NCBI GenBank assembly: GCA_014925825.1
Contig: JACGCK010000051.1
Location: 1 to 64,000 of the forward strand
Length of the DNA: 64,000 bases
Origin: Pholiota molesta
Lineage: Eukaryota; Basidiomycota; Agaricomycetes; Agaricales; Strophariaceae
Direction: 5' to 3'
Shown: piece by piece, positions 24,014 through 34,087 of the stretch
Position numbering within the stretch: position 1 is the first letter of the stretch
Layout: the number at the start of each line of letters is the position of its first letter
Program-made: the position numbers and the translations under genes
The notes under the pieces: model-generated
Database searches by the model: none
Seen by the model: the letters and a program-made list of their open reading frames with translations, nothing else
Told to the model about the DNA's origin: nothing

Positions 24014-25831
24014 ATGGATGCTCAACTTTCATACGAGGAAAATATAAGTTTGGTCTGGCAATCGCAGATAGTACGTTATACTGGCGGTATGTAGCTCCCC
24101 TGGAACGTATGGTTTCTGTTAAACGCTTATTTTTTGGGCTTTCTCCTCTGCAGTCAGTGCTCTAGTTTTTTTGGTATGGGATATCATCATAACCTTTGGC
24201 GATGAAGTCCAATATATCTGGCCGTGAGTGTCACTCCAGAACTACGCTATCCATTTCCTGATCAACCGGCCTAATGATACCTCAGTCAAAGCCGATGTTC
24301 TCCGACGAAATGGGTGTTTCTTTTTACTAGATATTTCGGGGCTATTGCACAAGCGTCAGTCTTCTGCGGAGATTTATATTTAAAGATAACCATGTGCTGA
24401 TGAAGCCCATACACACCTTAGGCGTCTCGTCAGCTTAAACTTGGCACTCATTCCTGGAATGTTAACTCCAGCTGAATGCCGTATGCTGTACATCTCGCAG
24501 GTCGTATTCGGCGGGACCCTCATGGCTTGTATACAGGCCCTTCTGATGCTACGAGGTCGGTATTAATTTGTCCGTGTCCATCGTGTTCATCTCATCATTC
24601 CTCCTAGTCTATGCACTGTATACACAGGATCGCCGGATCGCCATTGCAATGGCCACTCTTCTGGTAGCAGAATTGGGATCCATGCCTGCGACCATCCACC
24701 TGACTCTACCAGATGCTGTCGGAAATATGTGCATGAAGCCCATCACAATTCGCGATATCGCCCTGTTTGGGTCAGTTTCTACTTCACTTCCACAATGCCA
24801 TGTTTCTCACAATATCTCTGCATCGTTCCGTTTTTCTTGGATTGATATATCATTTTGCATCCGATGTGTTCTATGCATCAGGGCGTCAGCTATACTTCCT
24901 CAATTATCGTGCTGGGATTAACTGTCGTAAAATTCCTGTCTGGGCTGCGTGCTGGTTGGGGAAAGATTCCTATCGTGTCTCGCTTAGTTCGCGATGACTT
25001 GATTCTAGTCACCGTAATAGGTGAGTGTCGATCCGACGCTATCGAATACGAAGAACATTCCATGTGCAGTCACTCCGCTTCTTTCTCTTCATGTTTCTTT
25101 ATTATAAAATAAGTTAACCTAATTCCTCCCATTTCTATCACGCTTCTTCTATGAATTGCCTGGGCACGATGTACAGTGGTCTGGGTCATAATAACCTCGT
25201 CCCTAACGACTATGAGCAACGCTTATGGTTATGGCGGATATAAGTGCGTCCGGTTCCGTTCTTTTCTCTCTTTCTCATGCCTGCTCACCAACTTATCCTC
25301 TTCTTTTGTGTACACTTCTATTATCTCCATTTCTCCATTTTCAACTTCTTTTCTGCTGATGACGTTGTTTACGTTACGCCTTGCTACTTTATCTGCAGCT
25401 GGCTGTTATCTCTTCTTCCTTGTATCGTAAGTACCACATTGAAATATCTTCGAACTGTCAAATGATGGAAGAAAGTATCTGCTGATCTTCGTATGTTGTA
25501 GGGATGCCGAGTGGTGATCAACATCCAGCGGTTAGCTGACGAGACCATGCGGAGTCGACATCCCAATGACGGCCAAACATCGACACCTCAATTCACTTCA
25601 CTCATCATGGACGCTGTATCGGAGTCGATGCTCAACCACACCCACGAGAGCCACAATCTCCCCGCTATCCGGCCGTCGCAGACGCTTTCGCTTCGTTCGA
25701 GTTCGACAAAGTCGAGTTACAGAGATGCTCATTCACATTCGCATTCCCATGTGGACTCGCTCGCGAATTCATATACATCGTATGCACATCCGCCATTATC
25801 TGCTTCCTTTCCAATAGTAAAGACTGTGTAG
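24014..25831 (+). CDS. DUF6533-type seven-helix membrane protein, second member
   Basis: About nine exons. MDAQLSYEENISLVWQSQ is followed by VSALVFLVWDIIITFGDEVQ, the DUF6533 signature helix and its GDEV-type acidic turn. Then come QSRCSPTKWVFLFTRYFGAI, LALIPGMLTPAECRMLYISQ, VVFGGTLMACIQALLMLRVY, a helix in GVSYTSSIIVLGLTVVKFL, and VVWVIITSSLTTMSNAYGYG. After a last helix and GCRVVINIQRLADE, the tail is polar and rich in Ser and His (repeated HSHSHSH). The YIW/SP intron junction (CC|T) and the others keep frame. It is a paralog of the protein at 2173-3471 but clearly diverged from it. The family is unstudied, with a GPCR-like layout. The intron at about 25244-25398 is long for this genome, and its exact borders are uncertain. 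Confidence 0.78.
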
Positions 25832-26774
25832 GAATATGAATCCACATCGCACCCGTCTCCTTCGATATCCAGCCCGATAAGTCGACATGGAATGGCGGAC
25901 AAGAGCAGGTTCTAACTATAACTCCATTATATTTGGAATACACGTGCGCTTGGATAGAAGAGGAAGAAAAGGATAGTATTAGTTAATATCCCACTGTATG
26001 TATGCATGTAGTAAGTCTGTACTCATTTCATACCGATACCCGCTGTTATTGCCAAGTGCTGTGTACATGCTTTCATATCATCTTGAACAGAATGTAAATG
26101 TCCGGACAGAACCCTTCATAACGGTAAAGTCCAGTGAGAAAGGTTATTTAAGGCCTAAGTAGAAGGTTCGATTGAGCGATCATGCCAGTCCACGAGATTT
26201 TCGAAGGCTCAAACGACCCACGAAAATGTCGCAGTACGAGAATGCCGCGAGAAACGTCCGAAGCCAAGGTGTGGAAATTACAACCTCGACTCCGGGTTCG
26301 ATTGACTTATGTATGTTCTCGCTTCAATAGACAGCGGCGCCAATGCTGCATCTACATGTGTTGGTCCATAGCTTCGCGGCAAGCTCAAGCATGGATTTCT
26401 CAGTGAAGCGATTTAGAAGAATCGTACTTATCCCGCGCAGCAATCGTGCGATTCTAATCAATGAGACCGCGCGCGCCACATTGGGCGTCAAGATAGTTGT
26501 CACATGGACATCTTAAAAAATTTCAACTCGAAATAGAGTATCATCACGGCGCCTCCATCGAGGCAATGTCAAGTTCGTAATGCAATTCTACCCTAGTAGG
26601 GGGGAAGTGCAAGTGTTAGGACAGCGGTGCAAAAGCGCCTACGAAAAACACGGAAGGGATCAAGGGAGGATGATCAGAACAAAGGTGTATTAAAGCAGCG
26701 TGTCCGCAACGTCCCTATACCCCAGTGACGACATAATAGAGCCACGAGCTGCCATGAGCCTACATGAAAGACCG
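25832..26774. other. Intergenic between DUF6533 gene and NUP53
   Basis: Convergent 3' ends. No coding signal, repeat or RNA gene was recognised. A GGTTCGATT-like string at about 26295 resembles a tRNA T-loop, but no cloverleaf can be drawn. Confidence 0.4.
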
Positions 26775-28167
26775 TTACCAGCCGAAGATTAAATCCGACA
26801 CCTGTCCCATTAACCTTTATTGGGCGTTGGCTGCGCGGGAGCACTAACGGAGGTCGACAACAGCCCCCCTCCCCACGCCGATTGCTGCGGAGTGGCGGGC
26901 TTCGACGCAGACGCTGGCATACCAGGCGTCTTCCGGAACGCGGACATCGAGGGCGCCAGCCGGATGGGGTGCCAACCGCTGGCGTATTTTGGCCGGAATG
27001 GAAAGGCGTATAAGGTTCGTCGACGGCCATTGCGTTGCTTCCGGCGTTAGAGGCCTCTGTGGGTGGTTTGCAGCGAATGCAGATCGGGCGGAGGGTTGGA
27101 ACGCGGCGTCCAGTTGTGAAGGGTCCTAATAGAAATGGATAAGTACGCGGAACGTGAAGGCGGCAATGACGAGAGGAGTGCGTACAGCTAATTTAGCACC
27201 AACCATCCAGCTGCCGTTACCACCTCTCCATTCTTGCGTACAGCTCTCATCGCGTCACTTGGGTCTAGGTATCCAAGCTTAAAGCAATTGGAGATTTCTG
27301 TATTTAGTTCCGGATTTGTTGTTTCCCCCAACGACGTAAAGTACTCGACCGCGACGCTGTACTTGTCTGGGGGGTATCCAAAGACGACGATATAGACAGG
27401 TTGGTTAGGTTTACTTGAAGGAGGTGATGTTCCGTTTGCCCCACGGCGAGAAGCTGAGAATGGGGATAATGGGGATTTCTCGCGAGGTGGTTTCTGACGA
27501 ATATACAAATTAGATTATGTATAGTTTTCGAAGACTGATTATGATGCCCTCACCCTTTGTTGGAAATGCGCAGGACTTTCAAGGTTAATTTCATTAGGAA
27601 TGTCGTTAATAGAGGTTGTGGGCGGTGCATCCTCGTCGTCTAAGGCTTGGCGTTGTCTATCCGAAGTAAGAACAGTGGAAACGCGTCAGACATTGAACCT
27701 TTCAATCGATAATTATTCACCAACACATACCTGCTACTCTGGAACATGGAATCCATACCGAAATCTGTAGAGGCACCCTTGACAGTATTTGGTTCATCTT
27801 TGCTTTCGTTTGTACCACTGGCGCCTCATCGACGCGTTGTTTCCCTTGGGGTAAGTTCTGTAAGAAACAAAGCCACTCAGTCACTGAGCTCATGATCAAC
27901 ATCACAGCTGCATACATTGCTCTGAGATGTTGACTATAGAAAATTTGAAGTATCAGTTAATTATCCTGTTGAATTCTTGCTAGGAACGCGTACCACCAAG
28001 TATCCAGGCTGATAGTGGCTTCGTGACTGTGAAAGCGAGTCACCAAATGACGACGCAAGTGGTCCCCCTGTGCTTGTGCTGCCCCACGTATTCAAGTTGG
28101 GACTGCTGTGAGAGGATGTCGAGGACGACATCCCGGCGACGGTGAATGGTGAATGGGAATGCTGCAT
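26775..28167 (-). CDS. NUP53: Nucleoporin Nup53/Nup35-type, with frame breaks
   Basis: The minus strand carries a Nup53-type nucleoporin. After a Ser-rich N-terminus (MQHSHSPFTVAGMSSSTSSH), the RRM-like MPPN domain reads PVYIVVFGYPPDKYSVAVEY, SNCFKLGYLDPSDAMRAVRK and GSWMVGAKLA. A disordered region includes LAPSMSAFRKTPGMPAS. The last residues, MGQVSDLIFGW and stop, are the amphipathic C-terminal membrane-binding helix of the family. The frame changes at about 27777, 27224, 26967 and 26812. Each is repaired on paper by one extra base in a short run (CCC, CC, GGGG, AA on the + strand), so the breaks look like sequence errors. Nup53 anchors the Nup93 module and the pore membrane. The gene is head to head with NOP8, with 153 bases between starts. 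Confidence 0.82.
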
Positions 28168-28320
28168 TGTGGAGGGTGGTGGGGAGCGCTTTCAGACACG
28201 AACATGGTTTACAAGAAAAGCAGTTGTTTGGTCCGCCCCTGGGTGCCAACTACATATGCACAGCCACCTTTCCTATCATTTTCAGGCGGGCGCTTGCATC
28301 CTACCACATCCTCTTACCAT
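28168..28320. promoter_or_regulatory. Shared intergenic region of NUP53 and NOP8
   Basis: Only 153 bases separate the two divergent start codons, so the promoters must overlap or be shared. No TATA-like element stands out. The layout suggests co-expression of a nuclear pore and a ribosome biogenesis gene, which is inference. Confidence 0.5.
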
Positions 28321-30342
28321 GGACGAAACTGTAACCAAACGGCTCATTATATCGGGACTCACGCCGTCGATAACTGCTGAAGATATTTCTCGCCGGCTGA
28401 CTACGTTCGGTACAGTCAAAGCCGCAGACGGATTTGGCCTTCCAGATGGGCTGGGCAATCCAAGGAGCTTTGGATATGTCACTCTTGAAACGACAGTCGG
28501 AAAGCTTGCAAAATGTGAGCATATATTACTGTTTGCATTTGAATCGGCGTAAACTTATTGAAAGTGATTGTTACAAGGTATGAATCTCCTTAGTGGGTCG
28601 ACATGGAAAAGCGCCAAACTACGCTTCGGGAAGCGAAGCCTGATTTCAAAGAAAAGTACGTGTAAAAGTCGCGCTTGCAATTGTTTTACTTCTGACCTCT
28701 TGAACAGAATAGCTCTTGAGAATAAAATGGCCGCTGATGAGCCTCCAAAGAAGAAGCGCAACGCTTCGGAGGCGTTGAAGCTGGAGACATGACCCTCGTG
28801 TCGCCCGAAAACGCGGCTCAACGCCCGGGCTGGAAGGTATCTTCCATGGGACGGATAACCAAGCCCGTCAAGATGCGCCCAACTCATCCCCTTCCTGACA
28901 TAATAGACGACAAAACAAAGAAAAAGGCCGGCGTCAAGGTTTAGGAGAGGAGGGGAAAAAAGAAAAAAAACGCGTCAAGGACCCCGATACCCGCGCCCGA
29001 AGAAAGGTTATCGACATGACAAAGTATGGGAGCACTCATTTGAAGGGCATGTTCTTGGATATAGATGTCCCATTGCCAACCCCGCTACCCGAACGCTATA
29101 AAGATATACGCCCGAATGATGAACAAATCGAGAGTGACGCCGATAGCGAAGATTCTTACGACGCTGGTTTGCCTGCCAAAGCCGTCAAACAGATACCCCA
29201 AGTTGTGCCTCCGAAGAAAAATATTGTCGAGCCTATAGTAGGACCTTCCAAGGCTGAGGCAAAGTCCATGCCAATTATCACCCATACCCCTGAACCTACC
29301 CACGTACCCACTCCTACGCTGATTCCTACGCCAATCCCTACTTCTGTCCCTGCGCCTCCTCCTGCACCAAAAACAAGGCCTACGAAGCCCGTTGCAACCT
29401 CTACACCTCCGCCTACCCTTCCTCCCAACCCACCGTCTTCCGTAATTCCGGACAATGTTGTAGACATACAGCAAGAGAAGGCGAAGTCGCTTAACCTCCT
29501 GAACTCTCTATTTGGCAGTAACGATGACGACGACTGGGTCGGCCAGGAGGACGTGGATTCCGATATCGATATTTCCGAGCTGGTAAAGGGCGATCGCATG
29601 TTGGTAGACGATGAGGACCCTGGCTTCGAAGTCGTTCCTCTAAACGCACCTGTGCGAAATGTTGTCACAGTTCCTGAGGAAGAGGAAATTGAAAGTGAAG
29701 AAGAAGAGGATGCAAAGCACGACGACAACATGGATATCGACCAGCGAACCCAATCTGTAGCGGAGGAGACCCATGCAACGAGCTCAAAGCCGAAGACCCT
29801 CAAAGACTTATTCGCTCCAAGAGAAGAGGAAGGTAACGTATCCTCGTCCCGACATTTAAATTTTCAAATGCTAAACAATTCACTAAACACGCATAGCCGG
29901 ATTCTCTCTGCTGGGCCATCTCGATCTCGATCTCGAGCTCGACGAAGACCCATTGACCTCTGAGCTCATCGCACCGCAACAACCCGAACCATACGAGACC
30001 CAAACAGTACCGCAACCAGCCGCCATAACCCTCCAAACCCACCCATCCCAGGCCCCGCTCGTTCTCGATCCTAAACAAGCTTTATTCTTCCCCCTACCCC
30101 GACATGAAGGAGGGAACAGTATCAGAGCACGTCAGCGCGACGTATTCGATCTCGCCAAGGACAATGGATGGAACTGGCGCGATCCAGCCGTAGGTTTCTA
30201 TCGCACTGGGACGGAGGAGGATACCAGGAAGAGGTGGGAGGAGAGTAAAGTCGAGCTGACGAGAGACTGGAAGAGGAGGTGTAGGGAGGCGGGTAAAGTC
30301 AACAGAAGGAAGAGAGGCGGTGTCGAGGGGGATAATGAATAA
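28321..30342 (+). CDS. NOP8: NOP8/NOL8-like nucleolar RRM protein, with frame breaks
   Basis: MDETVTKRLIISGLTPSI opens an RRM. FGTVKAADGFGLPDGLGNPR, SFGYVTLETT and, after an intron, CMNLLSGSTWKSAKLRFG fit the NOL8/Nop8 type. GWKVSSMGRITKPVKMRP, a motif shared with human NOL8, and DPDTRARRKVIDMTKYGSTH with LKGMFLDIDVPLP follow. An acidic, Pro-rich middle runs to KTLKDLFAPREEE. A spliced C-terminal exon has ALFFPLPRHEGGNSIRARQR, FYRTGTEEDTRKRWEESKVE and a basic end. Frame breaks lie at about 28629 (GGG), 28785 and the poly-A stretch near 28957-28969. Nop8 acts in 60S ribosomal subunit assembly in the nucleolus and is essential in yeast, so real loss of the gene is unlikely. The breaks are probably sequence errors. 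Confidence 0.82.
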
Positions 30343-31538
30343 TGAGTATTTTGCCTATTTTCATTTGGATGTGCTATTTCTTTGATCTCAACGGGAATTG
30401 CGCACCTGCGAATGATTGCGACAAGATGCGAAAATGTTTTCGCACCCTGTGCAATGATTGTTGGTCACTGCGACCATTCGGACGACACTGAACATTGGCA
30501 TAGATACCCTGATACTTTGGGCATCATCCTTCATCTTTGCGACTGTCTGCTGTAGCTGCCGGTCGTCTGCACATCTTCCAATGAAGATCATTGTTTGGAA
30601 CATGTATCTCCTTATGTTTCCCAAGTTGACGAAGTTCTTGATGAGGAGGATACATATCATACCGCTATCCGGACTACCGCACGAATTCTTAGACGACGAG
30701 ACATAGGCTGAAGTATTTTGCTATCTCCAAGGACGCGCTCCCCATGGCTGTGGCGGTTCCGAGTTTTTGCTCAGGGTGCCTGCCAATAGCGTTTGACGGC
30801 TACTGCTGTTCTTGGATTGTTTCTCATAACCACTGCTTCTCATGGGCAGCGTTCATGTGTTGACGCTTCGGTCCCGATAATGCGAAAGATGTGTGTAGTG
30901 TGCGATTATGAGATCGATGGGCTAACTTGAGAAAAAAGATCATTTATTTTTTTTTCATCTATGCGCTTGTCTCCTTTCTTTCCCACTGCCCAGAGTCTAC
31001 ACAGGCAATGTCAGAAAGCTTCAAATTCAATCCCACGTCTTTTTATCTGGCTCAAAGCTGAGCGCCGAAGCTTGAAGCCTGTACTTCTTCGCAGCAAGCT
31101 ATCAGTCTTTTCATGGGCGCTAATATGAAAACAGTAATTTGTGCAGCAATGCCAATGCCATATATCAGTGCATGCACAATTGTTGCACTCTCGAGGTGGA
31201 GCTGCTTTGCTCTCAGAGATGTTTATCGATCGACTTCGACTTAAATTTGCCGGAGTCAGCTGCTCCATAACTCATTCGATGGGTCAGAAATGGTAAGAAA
31301 TTACTATAGATGGACATTATATTGCGGCACACTCATTCATCGTTCCAGAGCCAATATTTTGTATATTGATGTTATGGATTTTTTGTACATGAAAGGAATA
31401 AGCTATTGAGTAGAAGGAATAGCAAAGGAGTTAATGTTACAACATACTATTTATCTTTCGGGTATAATGGCCTTCGTTGAGTCCAAGTACTTTGACAAAC
31501 GTACTGAGGAAACTGATCTGTTAATACCTGTGACCATA
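30343..31538. other. Intergenic, about 1.2 kb, nothing recognised
   Basis: Contains chance open frames on both strands, one of them cysteine-rich near 31011-31268 but without a signal peptide or a known cysteine pattern. A T-run lies at about 30945-30955. No gene is supported. Confidence 0.4.
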
Positions 31539-32144
31539 TCAGACATCGTGTATCTGTTCCTCGCTGGAAAGTGCAAGCAGGCGCTTCCTAGCCGCTGCGA
31601 CCAACTTATCAAGATTGTCCACCATCTCGATTTTATATCTCTCGCACACGATGTCACATTGCCCTGCCTGTAGAACTCGTCCGGACAGCCACGATCATCC
31701 TGTTCGAGTGCGTACCGAACGTCCCAAGCTCCAAAAGACTGATCGGGACTTCGAGAACGGTGCGAAATACATCATGATCACGTCGGCTTTCTCGAGCATG
31801 TCGAGCTCCCAGTTGACCTGCTCGGCGAAGGGAGCGTAGGACTTCTTCTGCTTCCAGCTGCGATTCCAGTCCAAGCGGCGGGGGTTGTAGATGGTGATTT
31901 CGAGGTCTTTGAAGCGGTCGATGACGACTTGTTGCCACTCTTCGGCATGTCCTAAGTCGATACTGCCAGCGAGAAACACGGATTTGCCTTTCAGTTGGGT
32001 CTCGCGGTCCGGGGCGTAGATAACCGTGGATTTGCCGTCGTAGGGGACTTTAGACTCGGTGGGTGAGTCGATATCATCGAACTCCATGGCTTTGAGTTCG
32101 AAAGGAGTGGAAAGCAAAGGAGGCTCGGAGGACATATTGGGCAT
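31539..32144 (-). pseudogene. Nucleoside 2-deoxyribosyltransferase-like protein, frame-broken copy
   Basis: Minus-strand paralog of the gene at 14459-14983. The start MPNMSSEPPLLSTPFELK is followed by GKSVFLAGSIDLGHAEEWQ, ITIYNPRRLDWNRSW and FAEQVNWELDMLEKADVIMM in one frame, PISLLELGTFGTHSNRMIVA in a second, CPDEFYRQGN in a third, and VCERYKIEMVDNLDKLVAAA ending at 31539 in a fourth segment. The three frame changes fall at about 31746, 31689 and 31655, each next to a short G or C run. All family motifs are present, so the copy is either a very young pseudogene or an intact gene with sequence errors. It lies in the 26.8-46.5 kb block where all genes show such breaks, which favours error. Confidence 0.75.
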
Positions 32145-34087
32145 TGGTAACTGATGAGCGATCGAGAAGATGAAGTTGCAGATGGGCGTAAGCGAAGGAG
32201 ATTGACTCTGATGTCGCAGCGAATTCTCGTTCCTCTTATGGAAATCTGCACTCGTGCCACACCCCAGTGCCGTACATATCCAGTGGCAGATTGGAGCTAT
32301 GCGTGGCGCATCGCCCTGCTATGCAATAAAGAGCGCGTTGGCGACAAGTATCTGTACTCAATAGCCCTGCGAATGTCACCAACGCTTTGATCAAGCGGAA
32401 ATGGCCAACCTCTGTATGCATTGACGGGAAAAGCTCACATGTGCGATGTTAGATTTGGCACCCTTCAGGATAGCTAAGTTTGGGCCTGCGAGCTTTGATC
32501 CAGACACAAGTGAGTACGTTATCTGGAACGTGGCTTGCTTGATTTTCCAGAGTCCTCTTCCAAGGCGAAGTGGCAAAATTGACCTCGCGGGTAACGACGA
32601 GCCAAGGGTCCGAGAGAACGCTTGGCCCATTAGATGTCTTGGGTCCACTGGTTGTTTCAACGCTCAATGTCAAATTGAGCACCGCCGTCAAGCTCAGGAA
32701 TTCATAGGTAATCGGATATGTTTGGGTTAGGTACACACATATGCCGATAAAATGAAAGGGGCCAAACTGTCGTGACGCTATTAAAGATGTCTAGATCTTC
32801 GATATGAGTTAATTCTTCCAAGCCACATCCTACCGCTTCAAAAGCAGAACAAATCCAACAATAGGAGGGCAGTCAGGATATGAAGGTGGTGGTTGAAATG
32901 AAAGAGGTTTTCGGCAAAGGCCCCCCTCGGAATCATCATTTGTGACAAATAATTTACCCTGAAAATAATGAGTAATAATCCCCTTATACAAAACCGTCGG
33001 AAATAGCCTGGGGCAGCCAGCGAGCGTGAGGCTGGGAACCCCTTCAACCCGTCCCCCACATTCTTTCACCCAGCGCCACTACAGCCATCGTCGAGCCCTT
33101 AGTCTATCGCCAGCGACCACGCAGCGTCGGGAACAGCGGAGTGCAGCCTAATCCCCCGGAACTTTCGCATATTCGTATCGCTTCTGATCTCGTTGTGATC
33201 ATTGGAATCGCCCTACGGAATTGAGAAAAGGTATGGGCCATTGTCCACGTTCAGTGCTTATTCTTTCTTGGTGGCTTCCGAGGATGCGGATGCAGATGGA
33301 CCTGGCGGGATTCTCGTTTCGCCTGCAGCCTTTTGTTTCAATGATTCTGCATTCGTCTGACCCCTCAGCGGGATGTCGTCTGCACTTTCAGCATTGAAAC
33401 GCTGGCATGCAAAGAGGCTTGCACACGCAAAGTGTAATGATCACGAAACACCTTGTTTCGTTTCATCTTGGAGTGTTCTTCGTCCACGGGAACACGTCAC
33501 CGTCCCGTGTTGTTCCTAACTATTCTTGCCCACTTCACATATGTGTTATTTTGCTAATAACCAGAAGATCTACGTGGCTAGATGAGCTTGGATATATCTC
33601 GCAAATAGAGCTATTCACGATGTTCTGCGGTTTGGTGGATTCGAGCTTATATTTGCTGCCACGAATGATGCCGTTGTCCCTTGCGCAGCAAAACATGTGC
33701 GCTTCGTTATATTATGGTCCTTCTAAGAATAACGCCACTCAAGTGGTGGACTTCTCATTTAGTTTTGCGCTTACACTTTCTTTGTTCCTTGATGGTTATG
33801 ATTGTCAACTGCTGTTGCCTGTTCGTTGCCTTTCATCTTGCTGTTGTATTCTGTTTTCCGCACATCCACATTCCTTGCTGACTGACGACCATCCCTGCAG
33901 ACAATTATCTCCCGAAACATCTTCTACGGTGTCGACGTCTCCCATCTATCCGGTGCCAACGTCAGAAATCTCCATCGCCACCCAAGTTTGAACAATTGGC
34001 ATCAATAATTGTATTTAACGACCAGAAACACCGCTCAAAGCAACTCGAACTCGGCCTCACCGGTGCTGAAGCCACCCACAAAACACC
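32145..34087. other. Intergenic, about 1.9 kb
   Basis: Includes the promoter side of the minus-strand deoxyribosyltransferase copy and of the plus-strand gene at 34088. A 195-codon open frame at 33407-33991 is hydrophobic and Ser/Cys-rich in a manner typical of CT-rich leader DNA, and I do not accept it as a gene. A minus-strand frame at 32449-32736 reads LTAVLNLTLSVETTSG but has no recognisable family. Confidence 0.4.

Noticed and set aside
31011..31268. Cysteine-rich minus-strand frame resembling a small secreted protein
   Set aside because: No signal peptide and no hydrophobin cysteine spacing; a chance frame is more likely.
33407..33991. 195-codon plus-strand open frame
   Set aside because: It lies in CT-rich DNA upstream of the 34088 gene. 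The Ser, Leu and Cys bias follows base composition and no motif was recognised.
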